Below, piece by piece: positions 11,930-24,309 of a DNA stretch of 64,000 bases (position 1 is the stretch's first letter; every line of letters starts with the position of its first letter). The notes under the pieces are model-generated. The model ran no database searches, was not told where the DNA came from, and saw only the letters and a program-made list of their open reading frames with translations. Both the position numbers and the translations under genes were made by a program. Source of the stretch: Neodontobutis hainanensis (lineage: Eukaryota; Chordata; Actinopteri; Gobiiformes; Odontobutidae); the NCBI GenBank assembly GCA_024349245.1, contig JALDNG010000470.1, positions 1 to 64,000 on the forward strand, read 5' to 3'.

Positions 11930-13140
11930 TTTCTAGCTTGAATCTTTTAAGTAAATTTTGTCCGAAAATGAACTCGTGTTCTTTATTATTCATTTTGTAG
12001 AAATCTTGTTTATAAATCCTGATTACTCTGCTAACTCACCCAAGATTTTAACACATATATCTTGAAGATTAATAATTTGCTAACCCTTTATTTGTCAGAT
12101 CGTCGTTTCCTATTTATTATATCTAAATGAGTTTATTTCGCAGTTTCGTCTTCAATGATGGCTTTGTAGGGTGAAAGTTTTCTTTTTAAAGTATTTGTAT
12201 CATATGATGTCTAACTTCTGGAATTAATGGTTCTCTTTGTGGGTTTTCAGTATAATTTCATATTATTGTATGGATGTTTATGCAAGTTATTTCAACATAC
12301 CAACTATCTTGATGATGGTATGGGGTTGTTCTATTTCTCTTGAATACTTAAGATTCGAATTTTCCACATTGGTCTGAATGAATAACTCTAGAAATTTAAA
12401 AATTATGATATACTTTAATTTATTCTATTAAGTTTTCTGTCTTACCTTTGAGATGTGATATCTTCATCAGTTTTGTGGATAAGTCATGTGTTATGGGAAT
12501 GTGCAGAAATTATCTTTTTGGGTGTTTCCTGAGAATCGATCGACAAAACGTCAGATGGATCTTTAACAAGATATGCATTAGCTGTTTTTAAAGATTTCGA
12601 GTCGGTTTCCTTGCAGTTTTTACATGATTGAAAGTAATTAAACTCATCTTTCCACATGTATGGTAATTAGGATAATTTTCTTAATTTATCAAAGGTTTTT
12701 CAAGTTGAGAAGTGGCTCCCTTAATGGTATGCCATGACAGTATTCAAACAAGTTTATTTATTATTCTCTCCGGTAAGAATAAACTTTGGCTGGATATTTC
12801 ATCTTTGTATCATCTATGCAGCAGTATTTTGATTAGATTTATTTTGTGAATAATCTTTCTAAATTTATCCGATATTCCTAAAATCAAGGTTATCCATTTC
12901 ACATTGAGGCTTATTCTGCGAAAATTTCTTCACTTTTATCAAGCTGAAATCGTCTGATTTTCTGTCGATTAATTATAACGTTTTTATAATGTCGGTTTAG
13001 TCGATGATTCATGACTGTGTCGATTTGATATCTGAGTAATCCACCAACCGACTCAACCTTCTCCCTTTTTATTGCTCAAAAACCACTTCAAGGGTTCGTG
13101 GTCGCAATATACTGAATTATATGTTTGCGAAACGGACAGC
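11930..13140 (-). mobile_element. Second Ty3 element: RNase H end plus integrase, decayed
   Basis: On the minus strand, 13084-13107 reads CDHEPLKWF, the end of Ty3 RNase H. About 12613-12720 has HGIPLREPLLNLKNL followed by WKDEFNYFQSCKNC, the His-His-Cys-Cys finger of integrase. At 12366-12382 is HSDQC, then TTPYHHQ at about 12308-12330, matching the 'HSDQG...TPYHPQ' core with the second Asp. SPYKAIIEDE at about 12150 and an NNKEHEFIFGQN segment near 11960-12000 resemble the integrase C-terminus. Frames are heavily broken. The sequence differs clearly from the 1.7-5.7 kb element, so it is another lineage. Confidence 0.75.
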
Positions 13141-13524
13141 CTAACCTTCTAATTTATACGTATAATAGTTTACCTCTTGGTTTTAGGAACTACAATTGTT
13201 CAAATCCTCAAATTGAACGGCAGTTGGTTAACCTAGATTTTAAGTCTTTCTGGAGTACGATCATCAAGAAATAAAAATATCAATTGAAATAATTAGGATA
13301 TAATAAAATTAACATATTGTAAATTTTGTTACCGTTCCTTTTAAAAAATTTTCTGAAAAGAAATTCAAAAAGATTTTATTATTATAATTTTACGATTGTT
13401 CCTTTTCTAAATTTATTGATGAATAATTTTACATGTGTTCATTCGTCCTCAGTTCTTTCTGTGTTGGCTCCATTCTAAGGATTTAATCAAGTTTTCTTTT
13501 TTTAATAACGTCATAGCGTTTAAT

Positions 13525-14080
13525 ACCTAAATTCTGAAAGTTTATTTTATTGCCTGCCAACCATCAGACGCGATTTATGTGAGGTGCAACATTCACCAAA
13601 ATAACATGCAAGTGTTTCTTTGTTCCTTTTCTCAATATGAAAAAGTCGATTTTTATTTATTTACTTCAACAATCAAGCGACATTTATCAGATCCCACTCA
13701 TCCTTTTTTTCCTCTTTGTCTATCTGTCGCGGTCTCAGAATTAGAATAGCTGAGCAAAAGTCGACCAAAGGAATAATTTCTTTTCCCACAAAATAAACTT
13801 TCATCAATTTAGCTGTCAGAATCCTTTCCACCCAGCTTTTCACAACTTGAACTCTTCTTTATAACTAAATAGATAATAAAATAGGCCAAATCAGCCTTGG
13901 CATTCTGTGAAGAACCCCTCTATTTAATTTTATTAATTCATAGTATTTTATCAAAATTTTAAAATATCATTTTAGATTGTGTTTTACAAGGATAATTTCT
14001 GTGAAACTCGTTTTATCTGTTGTCGTAATAAATGTTCCTTTCAAACATTGATGATTCATTTTTGTTACGGTGACAACTGA
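13525..14080. repeat. Dispersed repeat, copy 1
   Basis: Collinear with 30535-31085 in the same orientation. Well-kept blocks are 13612-13645 against 30629-30662, 13752-13766 against 30781-30795, and an AATATCATTTTA block near 13964 against 30984. Spacing between blocks agrees within about a dozen bases. It has no coding frame. Its position beside Ty3 pol remnants at both sites suggests an old LTR, but no TG...CA ends or shared flanking duplication are clear. Confidence 0.6.
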
Positions 14081-14089
14081 AAAATATAC

Positions 14090-17000
14090 TGTCTTATCGT
14101 CTTCGAATGTTTAAAATTTTCACAAACTTGGAAATTACATCTCTTCGTTCTTAGATGGTATTATACATTTACTACTTACGAAAGCAAATATTTAATTGTT
14201 ATTTGCAATATTTAAATCAAACTATTTTGTATCTATGCCATTTTATCTGTTCTTTTCTTATCTTGAATAGAGGTAAATGAATAAAACGTAATGAATTTTT
14301 TGTAAATATAAGATTTGTAATATTATACCAAAATATTATTTTCAGATATTTGTTGGACAATTAGCATTAGTTGTGTTTCAAAGGTAATAAATTTTATGAT
14401 ACTTCGAATGGGGCGATGTTTCTCATAAATGACCTATGTACAGGCATAGATTGTTGTGTAAAAAATGTTTTATCTTACAATATAGTGCTTTACTCTGTAA
14501 AAATTTATAGTTTCAGTGCTGTATATTTTGGGATGTAAAATAAAAAAGTTGACTCATGAATTGTATACTCAAGAGCAGAAATCTCTCAACGTTCTCAAAT
14601 GAAATTAACATAAAACCACAAATTTAAGGATTAATTGTAAGAGTTGTAAATTCTTAAGAAGCGTGTCATTTTTAAGCTCGACATATTTTTGGTTGGATTT
14701 CAAATGAAATGTGTTTTAGTCCTCGAGAATCTAGAGATGTGTTGATCGTTTTTATATACCTTTGAAGGTATGAACTTTTTAAAATTTCAAACCTTGTTCC
14801 ACAATTTCCCTTTGGGTTCCACCCTTGGTAGGTAAATTTTTAAAGATAACGCTGGAGTTATTAGAGAAAAGTCTAGTATTGATCGAACGACGATCTAGTT
14901 TTTCATTATTTTACAAAACCTAATTACTATTTAAAATTTTTCTATAACTGTAGCATAGCTTAATATTTAACTTTATTTAAATCTTAACATAAATTCTGTC
15001 TTGTATAGATTTATTTTGTAAATGAACTAAAATTGCCTCAGATGTCTAAAAAAGTATAACTCTGAAGTGATTAACTGATAATACTCTTAGTACTCCTTCA
15101 TCCTACCGAACAATTCTAAAATTGACGTTATCTATCGGAATCCTAATGTTTGTCAGTAAAGTCGCAATGCATAGCCTTAAGATTCATCTGAGAACGAGAC
15201 CATGATCTATCTTGACCCCTATATGTTGTATATTGAGAATAACTTGTAAAATACCATGTAAACAAGTTAATTTGAAATGACAGTTAACGAGCAATCCTCA
15301 GAATGTAGCAACATGAAGGTGACTTGCATCAATAGGCATTAATTTTATGAAGAAATAAAGAACAATGTTTGATAAAAGGTTAAAGGTAATCTTTAAAAAT
15401 TAAGATCGATGTTTGGCAGTCAGTAAGATTATTGTAAAGTTCGTGGAATGGCATATACTCTGGAGCTATAATCCCAAATGCATTTCTAAAATCGTGAAAA
15501 TTCTTTGTTTGATGATATTAGTTTCTAAAAACTGAGATTCAATGATAAAAAATTAAATTTGAAGGCGCAGTTAAGAGGTTCCAGAAACTTTCAAGTCGCG
15601 TTACATATAAAATTAAAACATGTGTAATCTTTACACTGCCGATGGTGGTACCATAACATATCAGTTGTGGCGCATATATGATATTTGATACTTTTACTGG
15701 CAATATAACTACTTTGAAGATTTTTTTCTGATGTTTAAAGTTATAAGAAGCAACAAAATTGCATGACTTAGTTGACATGGTCAATTCATACACTGTCCGG
15801 TGGTTTAAAATTGAAATTTAAGGTATGAGTTTTGACGGGTGGAGCCTCTGCAATGACCGTAAACGTAAATTGTTTCCTCAAATTTTGTTAAAAAGAAAAA
15901 AAATCTTTCAGTACAACCTATAATTTCATTCACATAGAACCACTAGTTGCTAAAAAGTGGACCCGGATTTAAGTCAGTGAGTTCTACTATGGTAAGAATC
16001 GATAATACGAGACGAGGTGATCTATTTATTTTGATTAAATTTATAATCATAATTATAAATCGAAACTATTTAGGTTGGCGATTGAAGATCTTATATTGGC
16101 GATGAAATAATTAAAGAACTCACAAAGTTTATTCAAATTCATGATAAGTAACATAATTATCATGATGATTTGGAAACCACAGCAAGATGAAAAATGATCA
16201 TGTTCAAAACATTCTTAGTTCAAAGATTCTCCTCCTAACAACCCTCAAGTCCAACAAGAACTCCCCTTCATTTTTTCAAAATGATGAATTCTAAAAAATG
16301 AATGATTAAGGTTGATCAAACAGAGGCTGGTCAACTGGATTGTTTTAAGTGACTTTTCAAGATATGAAATCCTACAAAAGGATTCGTATTGGCCATTTCT
16401 TAACAGAACAATCATAATAAGTGGAATAGACTAAGTCTTTTATGCTGGTACAACTGTAAAACCGCTGCCAACATCATAACAAAGACATTTTCGATATGAT
16501 ATAGAAGTGGACATGCAAGAATAAAGACATAAAAATTGTTCAGAGTTAACTTGACAAAAAAATAATTAAAAAACGCGAAATAAACATCCACCCAAACATG
16601 AGCCTTACAAATAGGATATAAAACCTTAATAAGACTATAATAGAGCTAGTTTCTGAATTATGCAGCGTCGAGCATACTTTAGACTGGATATAATCATATA
16701 ATTTAAGATGGCATTATAACTTATTTATTTAAGCTTTGAGTTTTGTAAAATAATCTGATCGACGATCTTCCGCCATGATGTTGAAGTGTAGAAGAATAAA
16801 GTAAAAGGCTTCTGATAAAATGCAACTGGTAAAGACTGAAAACACGCACTCTCAAGATACAGCCAAGAGCGAAAATAAATTCAAACTAACTTCTAGGGAA
16901 CGGACTTCGAAGTTAGTATAATAGCTTTTCACATACTATGAGAAGTATAAATCAAATTTAAAGGTTTTTGATAAGTTAATCTAACTGCCAAATTGAATTC

Positions 17001-17470
17001 GGTGAGGGATGGCTGTGATAACCCAAAACCACATCCAGTATCTTTCACAATATTTGCAGTTTAATGAAAACACGTCATTAACTATGCTCCTTACTACATC
17101 TCTGCTCAAAATATTCTTTAAATTGTTTGATGAAATTGATTTATAATTTTTATTTCCAATATTTTTTTGTGTTTTTATCGTTGTTGCATTCAACTGGTCA
17201 CTTGGTAGAAGTAAAAGAATCCTTGGCCATTTGGCTTAACTGCCGACGATGTTTGTGATACTCGTTCGCATTAAATTATACATGATAACATTAGATATAG
17301 AAAAGATAAAGTTTAGGATTTAGCTTTCCAACCCGAGGATGAACCTGACAAGATGTGATTTTTTCGACAAGAGATTTCTGAAAGAGGCGTTAATAAAGAT
17401 TTTATTTGTTTAATCAATACAAACTCTGTTTAAAACTTTTTTTCGATCTGAAGGTTAATTTTAAACTGTT
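14090..17470. other. No recognised gene
   Basis: AT-rich DNA. Open frames at 15539-15793 (-, 84 codons) and 16981-17193 (-, 70 codons) have no motif I know. The first could be a transposon relic. A somewhat purine-rich plus-strand patch spans 16100-16900. Confidence 0.4.
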
Positions 17471-17475
17471 CTTAA

Positions 17476-17703
17476 TTGTCTAAAATATCTGTTGATTTTG
17501 AAAGAACTTCAAAGCTTGCAAGGTTTTCGTCATCCTTCAAAGGTGAAGGGACATGCAGATGTGTTCAAACCACTCATTCTGGATATCTAGATACTCAATG
17601 CAGAAAGGGCGAATTTTTGATACATGGAATAAAAGATCAGCTTTTGAATCACAAAAATTCAGGAAATTCTCCTGAAACTGCAAAGATCAAAATCATTCGA
17701 TAA
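17476..17703 (+). CDS. Unrecognised open frame, 75 codons
   Basis: The frame has balanced composition for this region and several Cys, Thr and Lys residues (for example GEGTCRCVQTTHSGYLDTQC). No family is recognised. It could be an exon or a transposon fragment, and coding status is uncertain. Confidence 0.2.
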   Translation: MSKISVDFERTSKLARFSSSFKGEGTCRCVQTTHSGYLDTQCRKGEFLIHGIKDQLLNHKNSGNSPETAKIKIIR

Positions 17704-18604
17704 GACGCGGCTAAAAAGTTTAAAATAAATCAGATCTATCGATAAAAATAGTAATTTAAAACTTTATTTGTAAAATTCAAATTAAAATTTTTCTGGATGT
17801 TCGGTTCATGGTTAAATTCTCAATTTTTGTCGATTTTGGGTTAATCCATAATTTCAGGTATAAAATGTCATTATTTGAAAACGAACATTTTCCAGAATAA
17901 ATGTAGACTATTAACTTGCTTGTACGTTGATAATTTAAATTTTTATAAATATTAGTTTTTGATTTAATTGACCGAGTTGGGACGTGCAGCTAATGAAGTG
18001 GATTTTATTGTATCGAAAATTTCCTTTCTTAAAATTCTTGGTTCACGTACATTTTAGACTGTGAAAACGTCCACTTATAGTTTCAAACCCTCTTCAAGTG
18101 AGGCAGTTCATTCAACTGGTTCGAAAAGTTGAGAACACGGATGAAAAAGTTATCAGATGTCGGAAAAGACGATCTTAAAATAAAATTGACCTGTTCATTT
18201 CTGAGGCGAGGCTTGTCCAACTTCTTGTGGAGGATGTAAATTTACATAAATGGAAGTTATCTATCTTTGATATGCCACATCGAGTTATTTTATTTCAAAC
18301 GGTTTTAACAAAGAAACAACCCTGTTTTGAACAAAACCAATTGATGTATTGAGTGAACAAATTTTTAGTGGTAGCCCAATATTATCACATGTTCATTCCA
18401 AACAGCTTGATCATTTAACTAACTTGAGGTTAAAAATCCAAATGAAATTATGTGAAAAGATTATTCATTTTTATGAGCAATACTTTAATCGTCTTATTCT
18501 TTAGTAAGGCATGCGTTTGTACACGTTAAATAACCTTTCCCTTTGTCTGTTTTGTTGAACTTTAGATCTTGTAATTGGTGAACTATTTATAAAGCTATAC
18601 TCGT

Positions 18605-18841
18605 ATGTTTTCGAGACACTTCGTGCAAGTCGCTAAAAGACAAGAGAAAAAATCAAAAGGGTTATTTACACGTAATTTGTCACTTATATTCAGAGTCTAT
18701 AATTACCATATATACCTACGTGGTCAAAAATATATACTTATCGAGGATTATAAATCTCAGTCAATGTTAGATTTTTTGAAACAAAGTGAATTATTATCTT
18801 GTTGCAAAGAGACGATCTACGTTGATACTAAAATGAACTAA
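18605..18841 (+). CDS. Unrecognised open frame, 78 codons
   Basis: Reads from an ATG after an AT-rich stretch. The middle, YHIYLRGQKYILIEDYKSQS, alternates hydrophobic and charged residues like beta strands. No known domain is recognised and no splice sites clearly frame it. Confidence 0.2.
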   Translation: MFSRHFVQVAKRQEKKSKGLFTRNLSLIFRVYNYHIYLRGQKYILIEDYKSQSMLDFLKQSELLSCCKETIYVDTKMN

Positions 18842-19352
18842 TTAAGAATAAATAATTGAATCTTGAGATACTAAATGTCGCTGAAATTCTGTTTGAATAA
18901 GTCGTATCCTGCATAGATCTTACTAAAAATAGTAAGGACGTAGAGAAAAGGCGTAGTTTGCTTTATAGGCACATTGAGTTATCGGATGAAAATAAGAATC
19001 GAGAAATTTCTAAAGCTCGTTTCAAAAATGCATTCTAAATATAAGGGTGTCTAAACGTTATAATTGGCTGGTGAAGCAAATCTAAAAAATATAAAAATAT
19101 CATCCAAGAGGTTTAAAATTCAATTTAAATAAATATCGACTCGTTAAGGTAAGTTAATCAAGTCATTATATCCTAAAAGTTCAGCACAAAATTCTTGAAA
19201 TTTTAAATTTTTGCCAATTTCGGGATCTTGAGATTACGTCATTTTAATGCTCTTCACATGGTCTGATTTTGAGACAGGATAGAAAAAATGCGTAGTTGAT
19301 GCTTCTTTTGCTAAAATCACCGAAACAGTCAGTCCTGTGTTCAAAGTGATCA

Positions 19353-20310
19353 ATGGAAATAGTGGAAGAACCATTAGATATGATGTATGTTGATCAAGAT
19401 GTCGATTTTTATGGGAGAACTGGTTTCATCATGATGGATGATAATTCCAAGAATCAACGTTTTCACTTCAGTATCGATAATGCAATTCCTATACAAAAAC
19501 ATGTGATGGTTCATTGTTTCAGAGCTGATCAATCTCTCTTAGGTAAATTTTTGGAGTGGTGCGAATCTAAAATATAACATTAATTTTCGGACCTCAATAA
19601 TATCTCTCCACGAATGGTCAGGAGTATATATTTTTTCAAACTATGAAACAAATGAAGAATTCAGGTGACTGTGAATATGTTCTATCCAAAAACTGTCTAA
19701 TTAGTGATATAAATTAAATCAGCTTGAAGATAACCTTACTTTAATCCAGAGTTTGACGTTGATTAACACGTTCAACCAAGAGGAGAAATAAAAGTACAGC
19801 TTGAACTTCTCAATCGATTTAAATTCCTTCGAAATGAAAAACAATGTTTTGTTAGCAACGACACTATAATGAAGAAAGATCGTTGATTTTTCCAGCTATT
19901 AAAAGAATATTTAATATTGTAGACATGTAAGATTAAGATATCAAGATTCCGGAACAGTCTACAGCTGAAATTTCTTTCATTATAAACCCCATAATCTAAA
20001 AATGTTCTGACAACAATTATCCTTTTATTTAAACAGTTTAAGAAACAAAGACTCCGTGATGTATCATGTATCAATCCCACCTCCGCCAACTTGTTGATGA
20101 AGACCGTCAGAATTGCTTGTGTCCAAAACATGGAAGTTAAGAAGGATATTCTAATTATGCGGAAAATAAAATAACTTTTCTTGATCAGATCTCCAAATGT
20201 AAAACGTTCAAAATTTTTCAAATCTCCTGAACTGCCCCCAATTCAAGCAACTTTATGTTGGTAATGAATGCCGAGTATGTCGCAATCTTCCAGACACGTA
20301 AGTACTAAGA
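19353..20310 (+). CDS. Exon-like cluster of an unrecognised gene
   Basis: Three plus-strand stretches look coding by composition. The first (19353-19577, 74 codons from ATG) contains GRTGFIMMDDNSKNQRFHFS, faintly like a cold-shock-type strand pair, and ends CESKI-stop. The second (about 19780-19880) reads EIKVQLELLNRFKFLRNEK. The third (about 20030-20310) includes ANLLMKTVRIACVQN in one frame and NECRVCRNLPDT in another, then a consensus-like donor GTAAGT near 20299. The large minus-strand open frame over 19772-20221 looks like its antisense shadow. I cannot connect the pieces into one frame. Confidence 0.25.
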
Positions 20311-21016
20311 CGTATGCTTTGAAATATTTTATATCGCCAAAAAATATTTGGTTTTCTTATGTATTTACATTTAAAATTATATATTCCTAAGTTGAAATAA
20401 AAATTGTTTATCTTCAAGTGATAGAATTCAGGCTTTCAATTTAAAGTTTGTTGGTTTCACGAGTTGTGCATCTGCTGAAAATTCGGAAACTCTTATCTTT
20501 TATCATCTAAAAAATTAAGCAAGAAGTTCTTCAGTTTAATATTTCACGCTATGAAATTTATGTTATAATCTCACCGAATATTTTTCGTCAGGATTTGTTT
20601 TTCGCTATTACTGGGTAGTAAATCCGTTTATTGAATTTTAACAGAACAAAGGGAGCTTACATTGAATGAAGTTGAGGAGATTTATAGTCTTGTGAGGGAA
20701 AGACCCCGAAACTAAGCACGTTAGGTTGAACTTTAAGGTGTGTTTTTCTGTTTCGAAAAAGAGAACATTTCAGTATCCGACAAAAATTTGCATGATCTGT
20801 CTCACTTTAAACCTTCTGATGCGTTAGATTTCCGCTTTTCTAATCGACAGCCATCATCCTGTTAAATGAAACAGTTTTTGATGTTAAAAAATAACTTATG
20901 GCATATATCTTCAAATTTATCCACGTATTCAACCACTTTTTATCATCATAGTGCACATGTTTTGGGCTTATGACTGGGATTGAAAATTTATGTGAATTTT
21001 TTCTGAGTTAGAATGA

Positions 21017-21217
21017 GTCAAACCTATCAGGGAATCATCTGAATTAAGAGTATGTACACTCGTCGACGCGACTCAGCTTACGAGGTTCAGGCAACTCGAC
21101 TCCATTCTAAAGTCAGTTCGTACTATTGTCTGGCGTCGGGTAGTGTGGGACCAGGACAACTATAAACCTTTCCCTTTCCTCTGTCCATCAGGAACTATTC
21201 GTATGAGTAACAATTAA
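21017..21217 (+). CDS. Unrecognised exon, 66 codons ending in a stop
   Basis: This stretch is open from just after a TGA (21014-21016) to TAA (21215-21217) with no ATG until the very end, so it would be a terminal exon. It is clearly less AT-rich than its surroundings. The predicted peptide is structured-looking, for example TLVDATQLTRFRQLDSILKS and TIVWRRVVWDQDNYKPFPF, with Trp and Arg enrichment. No family is recognised. Confidence 0.35.
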   Translation, partial: VKPIRESSELRVCTLVDATQLTRFRQLDSILKSVRTIVWRRVVWDQDNYKPFPFLCPSGTIRMSNN

Positions 21218-22468
21218 ATCACTTAGAAAATTTGGTACTGTGACTTAGACAGTTTATTTTTTAAGTTGGCCGTAATTACCACCCTCATCGATTACAGCTT
21301 TATTATATGATTTTTTATTGGATGGAAAGGTTAAGATCATTGATGGTTCTGCTCATTTCGGAAAAAATCAAAATTTATTGCCACTTCGTGGTTTTCCCAG
21401 AAGTTTAACAACCAAACTTGTTCAATTTCACATTAATATGTTGAAGAAATTGTTTCAAAATATTTTTTCTTATATTGTATTATAAATTATTTTTATTTAA
21501 AAATAATGCGAAGCTTTTATAATTGTAAGATTTATTTATTTTGCGAATCAGTAAATTTAAGCTTGCATCGAAATTGAGAATTTACTACGCTGAACATCCT
21601 AGTTTGACTGAAAATATATTTAACAGTAGTTTTTATACAATTTGGGTTATTTCATCACAATAATATTCGCATTTTTTCAACAGTTAAATATAAGCTCATT
21701 TTGATTTTAACTAAAAGGCTATTACTAACATATAAATAATATATTGCACGAAGTCGCAGTTTTGATTGACATAAAAACAAAAATTTACGATAGCTATTCT
21801 TTAATTGAGAAATTTACAAAATTAAAATTTTACAAGACTGCATGATATTAGAGAATCGGTGTACTTTCATATGATCAGTTAAATACTCGAGTAGATGCGA
21901 GAAGTACCGAAATCACTTCCTCTCGATTCAAACACCTAGTTCAGAAAATACTGACATTGAAAAATTTGTTACGCTTTACTATAAATAAAGTTCATTTAAC
22001 GCATCACCTTTCAAAAAATTAAAATTTTTGACAAAAATTTTGCGAATATATTTAATATTTCAAAAAAATGAAATACGATCTGTCCTCATGGTTTCATTCC
22101 TTTATTAATATGACGTCCAGTTCTGTTTCTTAGAAATCAGATTCTGAATATGTGAATCGAAATCCGACACCCTCTTTCATGACAGAGAATGCAGACAATC
22201 AGTAATCCTGCAGCTAAGGTGTGCGAAATAGCTAAGCCAGTGTATTGCAAAAACATTTCTCTCACGTATTAAAGCTGACTCAATTGTAAATTGGGCATAA
22301 AAACAAACTTGTCCCTCTATCTCATAAAGTTGATACAATAGGAATCTGTAAACAAAAGCGGTGACAACCAAAATTTCAAACTAGATAGTTCTCTGAGACT
22401 GTCTTCAGTAAGGTCGTAAACATGTCCTGGCAACTAAACCTGTTGTAAAATACAAATTTACGAAGGTA

Positions 22469-23050
22469 CTAAGTTAACAAAGCACGCGAGGTTCCAAACC
22501 GGTGGGGGTGTTTGCGTTTCGCGCGGATCCAAATATTATCGACATTTTCAGTGTGAATGTCGTTTTTATCAAGATCGACTAAGTGAAGTTGACGGATCAC
22601 TACTTCGTTTATGTATGTAACGTTGCAGATACTGTTAATATTTGCGAATACGGTCAACCATCAGAAATTATACGTGTACCAGGTAGAATGGATCTCTGAA
22701 TCAATGGCTGCAACATAGCAGTTGTGCCGTCAGCAACTGCCACAAGGAAAAACTAACCCCTGCCGCGCTTGATGCTGTCAAAGACCTAGTGGCCATTTCT
22801 CCACGGGCCCCAATGGAACTTTAGATGAAAATATTTCGATTCATCCATTTCTAACACTAATGGTATTCCATTGGCATAAAATTCATCGATTTCACCTGGA
22901 TGATTCTCCACAAAATTGCGCAATCTTCTCGCATAAAATTAAACCTGTCGACTACTGTATGGTCTGACATCACTTCTGCTGAGTGCTTTTTTAAAGCATG
23001 TGGAATGTGATGTGACCAACAGTATATAATCGTGCTAATCCGTTTCAAAC
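22469..23050 (-). mobile_element. Merlin (IS1016/ISXO2-like) transposase remnant
   Basis: On the minus strand the pieces occur in the order of a Merlin transposase. An N-terminal helix-turn-helix-like part is at 22857-23048 (TIIYCWSHHIP, MREDCAILW). EMDES with the first catalytic Asp is at about 22838-22852. VADGTTAMLQPLIQRSILPG and RIISDG with the second Asp are at about 22657-22720. HTENVDNIWIRAKRKHPHRFG at about 22500-22555 is the third motif, where Asp stands in the usual Glu position. Stops and frameshifts make it inactive. I did not find terminal inverted repeats by eye. Confidence 0.8.
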
Positions 23051-23609
23051 TCAGGTGTCGGCCCCAAAAAATTAACCGCCTCTTTCACATTGTACAGTAC
23101 CCTCTCCTGTCATAAATAATATCAGCATTGTTGTCCGCGACACTAACACAGAAGCTTGTTTCTTATTAGTCCAAGCATATAAAAAACGTTGAACACAATC
23201 ATTCATGAGAGAGATTAAAGGCATCAAAGAAACAGGTTCCAGATTCTATTTCTGGATTGAATTGGAATTATTGTAATTAAGTCTCATAATTTCCGTCCGA
23301 TCGGATGACTATTCAAATTGAAATTTTGTTAAAATAAACAAACCACAGTTTCGAAACCTGTAAATCACAGACAAAAAAGCTGAATTCACCGCCGTTCGAT
23401 GCATAAAAAAGAAGAAAACGCCATAAATTAAATGACGCACCTTAACAGCAGGATTACCTAGAAGCTCACATATCCCGCATGAACTAAGCTAGGATTTCAT
23501 CCTCTTCAACTCTTATAAGGCCCATTTGCATACATATTTGCTGGCAAACGCCATAATCACCCTCATTCATAAAATATTAATTTAGTGCATAAAAGTAAAA
23601 AATCGTTTC

Positions 23610-24300
23610 ATTCATTACCTCGACTTAGCAAACGAACTTCACTGTGGTATATCACGTCCTTAGATTCAGAAACCATAAGAAATGTCTGTGGTTAAACACA
23701 AGAGACCTGATACAATTTACAGATTTTCAAAAATTCTCATCACATGTTCCAAATTCAGTGGCATTGCACAGATTAGCAGCTGGTGGATGAAATAATTAAG
23801 TGTCCTCAGACAATCATTATAATTTAAATCTGCCTCTTTTTGACGAAGATGGACAAGTAACTCGTTGTATCGTCCAAGCACCGTTCTTTCACTCTCAAAA
23901 ATAACACAAACAAATTTGCTCCAATCAAGCTCAAGGTCAGAAAACACTTCTGATACTTCTCTGAACAAATCTTCACTGGTTCTTGTTCCATATATATTTT
24001 TCGTATCAGTTAATTCTTCGGGCTTCTTAAACGCGTGCTAAACCCACAAATAAACACTAATAATTGTGCAGTGTGCTAAGGGTCTGCAGATTCATGGACA
24101 GCGATTAATAAAAGTTCAAATTTCTCTGCCTTTGCCTTCAGTTGGAACCTTAACTCGTTTCGTGATCTTCACTCGAGACAAACTAGTTGTTTCAAATTAT
24201 TTTTTTTCTGTCGATGGATATCTTCAGCTGAGGCTGGAATGCAATTTCAAATGTTTTCCCTCAATAAAGGCTTTTACTTTCTTGCCCAAAACATGACGAA
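23610..24300 (-). mobile_element. hAT-type transposase remnant, FAM200/ZBED5-like
   Basis: The minus-strand frame 23717-23968 reads MFREVSEVFSDLELDWSKFV and then YNELLVHLRQKEADL, a pattern known from FAM200/ZBED5-like hAT proteins. Upstream at about 24060-24105 is LIAVHESADP followed by a TAQLLVFI-like stretch, the conserved 'DEST...TAQL' block. Downstream at about 23613-23660 is DVIYHSEVRLLSRGNE, the typical 'YH.EVRWLSRG' motif. Stops separate the blocks and the C-terminal dimerisation domain is missing, so this is a truncated relic. It lies on the same strand as the Merlin relic just downstream. Confidence 0.8.
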
Positions 24301-24309
24301 AACTTAAAC

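Noticed and set aside
19772..20221. 149-codon minus-strand open frame
   Set aside because: It overlaps plus-strand stretches with better protein-like composition, has no recognised motif, and is probably an antisense shadow.
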